64,000 nt of DNA from Methanothrix harundinacea (GTDB lineage Archaea > Halobacteriota > Methanosarcinia > Methanotrichales > Methanotrichaceae), in contig LGFT01000008.1 of the NCBI GenBank assembly GCA_001509375.1, positions 21,333 to 85,332 of the forward strand, written 5' to 3'. The notes beneath the pieces are model-generated. The model was given only the letters and a program-made list of their open reading frames with translations. It was not told the DNA's origin and made no database searches. The position numbers and the translations under genes were made by a program. This document shows, piece after piece, positions 59,475-64,000 of the stretch (within the stretch, counting starts at the first letter, position 1; each line of letters opens with the position of its first letter).

Positions 59475-60361
59475 GTGCGGTCCGCCGGGGATTTAGTTCG
59501 GTCTTCTGGAGATCTGGCGATGAGGCTGAAAGATGATTTTTTTGGCGTCGTTTCCGACGATGGGCTGGACGAAGTTCCAGTCAGCTTCTCCCTCGTCGGG
59601 GACGTGGCCGTAATCTCGATACCTCCTGAGCTGGAAGGCCCGAAGAACGATATCGGAAGGGCAATAATCTCAAACCACAAAGGAGTCAAGACCATCCTCC
59701 AGAAGGTTTCAAAGCTTGAGGGGGAACGAACGGTGGCGAGCTTCGAGGTCCTGGCGGGCGGCGAGACCGTCACCTGCCACCGGGAGTTCGGCTTCGTATA
59801 CCGCCTCGACGTCGCCAGGGTCTTCTTCAACCCCCGTCTCGGCTCCGAGAGGATGAGGGTCGCATCGAAGGCTAGGGCTGGGGAACGGGCCGCCGTCCCC
59901 TTCGCTGGCGTCGGACCCTTCGCCATCCCCATCGCCGTCGCTGGCGCCAGGGTCTTGGCCCTTGAAATAAGTTCGGAGGCGTGCAGATGGCATTCTCTGA
60001 ACGCGAGGCTGAACCGGGTCAATGGCAACTTCGATATCGTGAACTGCGACGCCTTCGCCCTATCGGCCTCCTGAGTAAGAGTCTCCTGAAGCTGAATCTT
60101 CTCTCGGAGAACGGACCGAGCATCATGTTCGACAGGGCCGTAGTCCCGATCCCCTACGGGAAGGACGAGATCCTCGATTCCATAAGCCCAATCGTAAAGC
60201 CGGGCGGCGCGATCCACTTTTACACCTTCAAGAAACGCCACCAGATCGACGGGCTTATCCAAGAGTTCGAGGAGAAAGGCTTAGCGGTTGAGTTTCACCG
60301 CCGTTGCGGGAACGTCGCTCCGGGCGTAAGTCGGTGGGCCTTCGACCTGGTAAAATTTTAA
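59475..60361 (+). pseudogene. Frameshifted Trm5/Met10-like methyltransferase
   Basis: Frame 1 ends DIVNCDAFALSAS* at 60074; a second frame continues ..LLSENGPSIMFDRAVVPIPYGKDEILDSISPIVKPGGAIHFYTFKKRHQ to 60361. Confidence 0.8.
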
Positions 60362-60520
60362 AGAGAGATACGTTTAAGGGCCAGGCATGTCGAAAGATGC
60401 CTTTTGCGGGGCTTTTTACGGGGCAGTAGACTTTTTGAAACAGCACTTCACCCGAAATCGATCTCTGGGAAAGTTATAATAAATTTGAGTCCAAATCTCC
60501 TCGCCATCTGACTGAGAATA

Positions 60521-61117
60521 ATGAAAGGAGGCGGAAGGAGGGTGAAGGTCGTCGTTCCCATGGCAGAGGGCTTTGAAGAGATCGAGTTTGTAACGATAGT
60601 CGATATCCTGAGGCGGGCCGAGGTGGAGGTGGTGACCGCGTGCCTCGATGAGAGAAAGGTGCCCGGTCAGGAGATCAGAGCCGTCGAGGGGTCCCACGGG
60701 ATCAAGTTCGTCCCAGACGCCGCCATCGACGAGATCGACCCCGAGGAGTTCGACGCCATCATCCTCCCCGGGGGCTTTCCGGGCTTTGTGACCCTGGGTG
60801 AGGACGAGCGGGTCCTGGACTTGATCCGTCGGATGAATGGTGCGGGAAAGCACATTGCCGCCATCTGCGGCGCCCCCTCGGTCCTGGTCAAGGCTGGGAT
60901 CATCGAGGGGAAGAAGGCGACGATCCACCCTGCCGGGCGGAAAGACCTGACCGATGACCAGTACGTCGACGACCGGGTTGTAGTCTCGGGGAAGCTGATC
61001 ACCAGCAAGGCCGCAGGCACGGCGATGGAGTTCGCCCTCAGACTGGTGGGGGAACTCATTGGGGAGGAGAGGATGAGGAAGCTCGCGGAGGAGATCCTGG
61101 CGGAGTGCGAGGTGTGA
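60521..61117 (+). CDS. DJ-1/PfpI family protein
   Basis: KVVVPMAEGFEEIEFVTIVDILRRAEVEVVTACLD; KHIAAICGAPSVLVKAGIIEGKKAT. Confidence 0.95.
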   Translation: MKGGGRRVKVVVPMAEGFEEIEFVTIVDILRRAEVEVVTACLDERKVPGQEIRAVEGSHGIKFVPDAAIDEIDPEEFDAIILPGGFPGFVTLGEDERVLDLIRRMNGAGKHIAAICGAPSVLVKAGIIEGKKATIHPAGRKDLTDDQYVDDRVVVSGKLITSKAAGTAMEFALRLVGELIGEERMRKLAEEILAECEV

Positions 61118-61303
61118 ATTGAAAATTACAGTATCTTATTTTTCGCTATGTTTTCTGTGGCGGGCTCTGGTCAAGGGTTAGGGGTCAAGGGGCGAGAGGG
61201 GCTTGTTTGATCTCGGTTTGGTTCTTTTCAGAGGGCACGGTCCCTTAAATGGAGGGGATCTGAGAAAGATGAGCGGCATCGGTCCCCGGAGTTTGACAAA
61301 AAA

Positions 61304-61427
61304 TCAGCCCTCGGCGGATCGCCTGCGTCGCAATTCCTCAAAGGTGATCCCCTCTATCTTTGTTCTCGATCAGGTATGCATATTGCGAATCGACGTATTC
61401 CGCCTCGCTGCGATTTGATCTCGCCAC
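61304..61427 (-). pseudogene. Frameshifted copy of the small protein at 63802-63942
   Basis: VARSNRSEAEYVDSQYAYLIENKDRGDHL*, C-terminus ITFEELRRRRSAEG* recovered after removing one extra nucleotide near 61352. Confidence 0.65.
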
Positions 61428-61428
61428 T

Positions 61429-62229
61429 TCAATCCTCGATGAAATAGGGGAGAGCCTCCTCGACATCCGAAACCTCTATAATATTGAGTCCAAGCTCATC
61501 TTTGGCAGTCTCGGAGAGATCCAGAGTTTTGGGCACATACTCAGATATCAGGACATCGATCCCCGAATCTATCGGTCGGCGTTGGATCTGCCTCTCGTAA
61601 TAGGTGATATCCGATTGGCCCATCGGGATGAGGAAGTTTTTGTAGCCGGAAGCGGATACTGCTTTGGTCTTCTCCAGTACGCCCCCTATCCTGCCCACGG
61701 AGCCATCTTCGTTTATGGTTCCCGTTATCACGGCGTCATCTTTGAGATCCTTCCCCTCCAGGGCGGCGGTGGTGAGGATCGCCGCTGCAGCTCCTGCGCT
61801 CTCCCCCCCGACGAGATCCGCCCGGGGCGAGGAGAAGTTGAAGTTGAAGACGAAGTCCTTATCGAATTTGTAGCTCGGGTCCCTAGATTCGGCATACGTC
61901 ACCGCCTTCTTTATCGCATATTGGATGTCGGGCTCCAGGAATGGGTTGGTGTTTATTAGGATGTCGTTATTCCCCGGAATCAGTCTCAGGTTCAGCTGGC
62001 CCATCACGCCCGTGTCGTCGCCGGCCACGGCCACTATCGGTATGCTCCTCTCAGCGATGGTGAAGCTGAAATTCTGCTGCCCGTTCCGGTCGGAAATGGG
62101 CAGATCCACCGGTCTTGCGATGTCTCTGCTCAGTTCGGAGATCTGTTCATTCAGGTCGTAGATGAAATATGAGTTCACCAACAACAGCACAAAAAGAAGC
62201 CACAACCCTTTGTTATCAGCCACGATCAA
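61429..62229 (-). CDS. Membrane-anchored Lon-like (S16) protease domain protein
   Basis: N-terminal TM LWLLFVLLLVNSYFIYDL; DLVGGESAGAAAAILTTAALEGKDLKDDAVITGTINEDGSVGRIGGVLEKTKAVSASGYKNFLIP. Confidence 0.88.
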   Translation of the reverse strand: MIVADNKGLWLLFVLLLVNSYFIYDLNEQISELSRDIARPVDLPISDRNGQQNFSFTIAERSIPIVAVAGDDTGVMGQLNLRLIPGNNDILINTNPFLEPDIQYAIKKAVTYAESRDPSYKFDKDFVFNFNFSSPRADLVGGESAGAAAAILTTAALEGKDLKDDAVITGTINEDGSVGRIGGVLEKTKAVSASGYKNFLIPMGQSDITYYERQIQRRPIDSGIDVLISEYVPKTLDLSETAKDELGLNIIEVSDVEEALPYFIED

Positions 62230-62527
62230 AACCCCAATCCATGTATTTAAGCCGGTATGCTCTCCCTGGACTCCATCCCTTTTGATCTGACGCGGTCTCG
62301 CAAGTGCAATGGGACCGTTTCTATCCGATTATCATCGCCGTTTTGAGTTTTGACACGCCTGCTATCGACTTTATGTCAAATATAGTTTTCTCCCGATCTG
62401 GTGGCCGAAGTTTTTCTCCGCTTCACAAGCTCCACCGCCAGAAGCGGCCGGATCGAAACTTTGGTGCTTCGTCTTCGTCTCGTAGGCCGTGTTCTTGACG
62501 AGCTGTCGTCGGTCTTCCGTCACGAAC

Positions 62528-63049
62528 TCACCACTCGCCCTTTTGGATCATGTCCCTGAGAGATATCGTGTCCTGCACATTATATTTATCTGAAAAATTC
62601 AATATGTATCCAGCAAAAAATGTTTGAAACTTCATCTCACCGATTACGAAGAAGTCCTCGCCCCGTTCAATCGCCAGATTGTAAGCCTCTCGAAGATCGG
62701 CCAAGGTGGCCGGCTCTGTGCCCTCGCTCACCCCCTCCTCGGCCTTTTCCCCTTTGATCTCCTCAAAGACGTGATCTGCTATTTCTTCAAAGTCCACGCT
62801 GTCTAAAGAATGGCACAGAAGGTCGCCAAAGATTCCTCGCGCTGTGGGGACGAGATCGCCTGCATCCAGCATCCCCTTGGCCTCGGCCCCCAACGCCTCT
62901 TTTAATGATGTGGCGAAGGTCTGCCGATCGCCGGCCGCTTTTGCTCCCTCGTAGAGCCTGGAGAGGCTGTCCGGGTCGTACCTCAACCAGTGATCGATCA
63001 CCCATGTTTGATAATTTTTCCACCCACGGTAAGTTTCGTCCTCGCTCAT
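62528..63049 (-). CDS. Hypothetical protein with YRGWKNYQTW motif
   Basis: MSEDETYRGWKNYQTWVIDHWLRYDPDSLSRLYEGAK. Confidence 0.65.
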   Translation of the reverse strand: MSEDETYRGWKNYQTWVIDHWLRYDPDSLSRLYEGAKAAGDRQTFATSLKEALGAEAKGMLDAGDLVPTARGIFGDLLCHSLDSVDFEEIADHVFEEIKGEKAEEGVSEGTEPATLADLREAYNLAIERGEDFFVIGEMKFQTFFAGYILNFSDKYNVQDTISLRDMIQKGEW

Positions 63050-63198
63050 CTTCTTCGTCTTCTCACCCTCTTGGATAAAGTCCATCACGGTCTACGAAAA
63101 GTGTTTCCAAGCGGCACCCCTTCATTTCCTTCCCGGCCTACAGGAGTCAGCGACGTCGTCTCGCAATAGGTCTTTATTAAAGAAGAGGGATATCGTTA

Positions 63199-63531
63199 TC
63201 AGTGGGTGCCCATTACGACATCGACACCGGTCTTTTTTCGAATGGCCTCGGCTATCTCTGCGGAGTACTTGCAGACCGGCTCAGATGGTATCGGCTTTAT
63301 CATGCAGGTTCCCAGGAAGATCACTTCAGCCCCTCTTCGCACCATCTCTGCCGCCTGGCGGACGGCATCTCTGCCAGGACAACCTCCGCAGGGCGCCATT
63401 CCTATGATCTCTATCTCTTCATCCGAATACTGGGCAAAGCTTCCGGTCTTCTCTCTTATCGCCCTGAAACAGGATGTTCCGGGGCAAATTCTCATGGCGC
63501 CTTCACATCTGACGAGCCCTACTTTGACCAA
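63199..63531 (-). CDS. CGGC-domain protein
   Basis: KVGLVRCEGAMRICPGTSCFRAIREKTGSF..IEIIGMAPCGGCPGRDAVRQAAEMVRRGAEVIFLGTCM. Confidence 0.88.
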   Translation of the reverse strand: MVKVGLVRCEGAMRICPGTSCFRAIREKTGSFAQYSDEEIEIIGMAPCGGCPGRDAVRQAAEMVRRGAEVIFLGTCMIKPIPSEPVCKYSAEIAEAIRKKTGVDVVMGTH

Positions 63532-63801
63532 CTATATCACCTGCATCTTCGTTCTCCCATCTACACCTAAAGGTGTCGGCCCTTCTGGCTTATTCTCGAA
63601 GAGTCATGGGCATTTTTGATCCATGTTCATGGATGGTCGGATTTTTTCAGGCGCGTGGAATGATCCGAGCCGACGCACTCCGATCGCCAATGCGAGGGCG
63701 GCGGAGATCAGAGCGACGAAGGGCGGGGTAGAAGACAAAGAGGATGATTAGCGATCCTTTCTCTGACGGTGAGGCTTTATGCGCAGGAGCTTGTCAAAAT
63801 A

Positions 63802-63942
63802 TCAGCGTTCGGCGGATCGCCTGCGGCGCAGTTCCTCGAAGGTGATCCCCTTGTCTTTGTTCTCCACCAGGTATTCGTATTGGGAATCAACGTATTCGGC
63901 TTCGGTCTGCTTATCACGTTTCACGACTTTTACTGTTTCCAT
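63802..63942 (-). CDS. Candidate 46-aa small charged protein
   Basis: METVKVVKRDKQTEAEYVDSQYEYLVENKDKGITFEELRRRRSAER*, manually translated; paralogue at 61304-61427. Confidence 0.6.
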   Translation of the reverse strand: METVKVVKRDKQTEAEYVDSQYEYLVENKDKGITFEELRRRRSAER

Positions 63943-64000
63943 TTTGTACCCAGCAAATCCATTTTTAAGTCATATTGGAGGATTTCGATTATCTCGCGAT

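Noticed and set aside
59186-60262. 358-aa minus-strand ORF opposite the frameshifted Trm5 gene
   Set aside because: Ser/Arg/Pro-rich antisense frame; the plus strand shows methyltransferase motifs.

Overview
GC-rich archaeal chromosomal window. Gene content suggests a methanogen of the Methanosarcinales/Methanotrichales type, possibly Methanothrix-like; this is inferred from family content and was not tested. About 55 protein genes are supportable. Landmarks: tungstate-type ABC transporter (tupABC-like); an exported CbiK-like cobalt chelatase beside a corrinoid/Fe-type binding protein; indolepyruvate:ferredoxin oxidoreductase iorAB; hisF; a Trm5 / ChlD-like / ChlI-like overlapping operon; a VAT/Cdc48 AAA ATPase; pyrD-pyrK; a central-carbon block (PfkB-family kinase, class I aldolase-like, tungsten AOR, polyferredoxin, FBP aldolase/phosphatase, form III RuBisCO); the complete A-type ATP synthase operon ahaHIKECFABDG; TrpB2; a glycogen phosphorylase-like enzyme; and a membrane-anchored Lon-like protease. 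No rRNA, convincing tRNA or CRISPR array was seen. Observations most worth a second look: (1) cutA interrupted by one in-frame amber codon; (2) a TrpB2 gene whose conserved N-terminus has no ATG/GTG/TTG start but a CTG preceded by GGAGG; (3) gene remnants of hicB, an IS110 transposase, a frameshifted Trm5 paralogue and an LLM-type oxidoreductase N-terminus; (4) a small-protein family present as one intact and one frameshifted copy about 2.5 kb apart; (5) unannotated small ORFs, including a 36-aa single-TM protein behind a duplicated TATA-like element; (6) three consecutive stem-loops upstream of the cbiK operon; (7) unusual domain architectures (DOMON-DUF2202, TPR-discoidin-like-HEAT, minimal trypsin-like protein). 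I did not find a clearly new multi-gene defence or biosynthetic system; the central-carbon block and the small-ORF families are the best candidates for follow-up.
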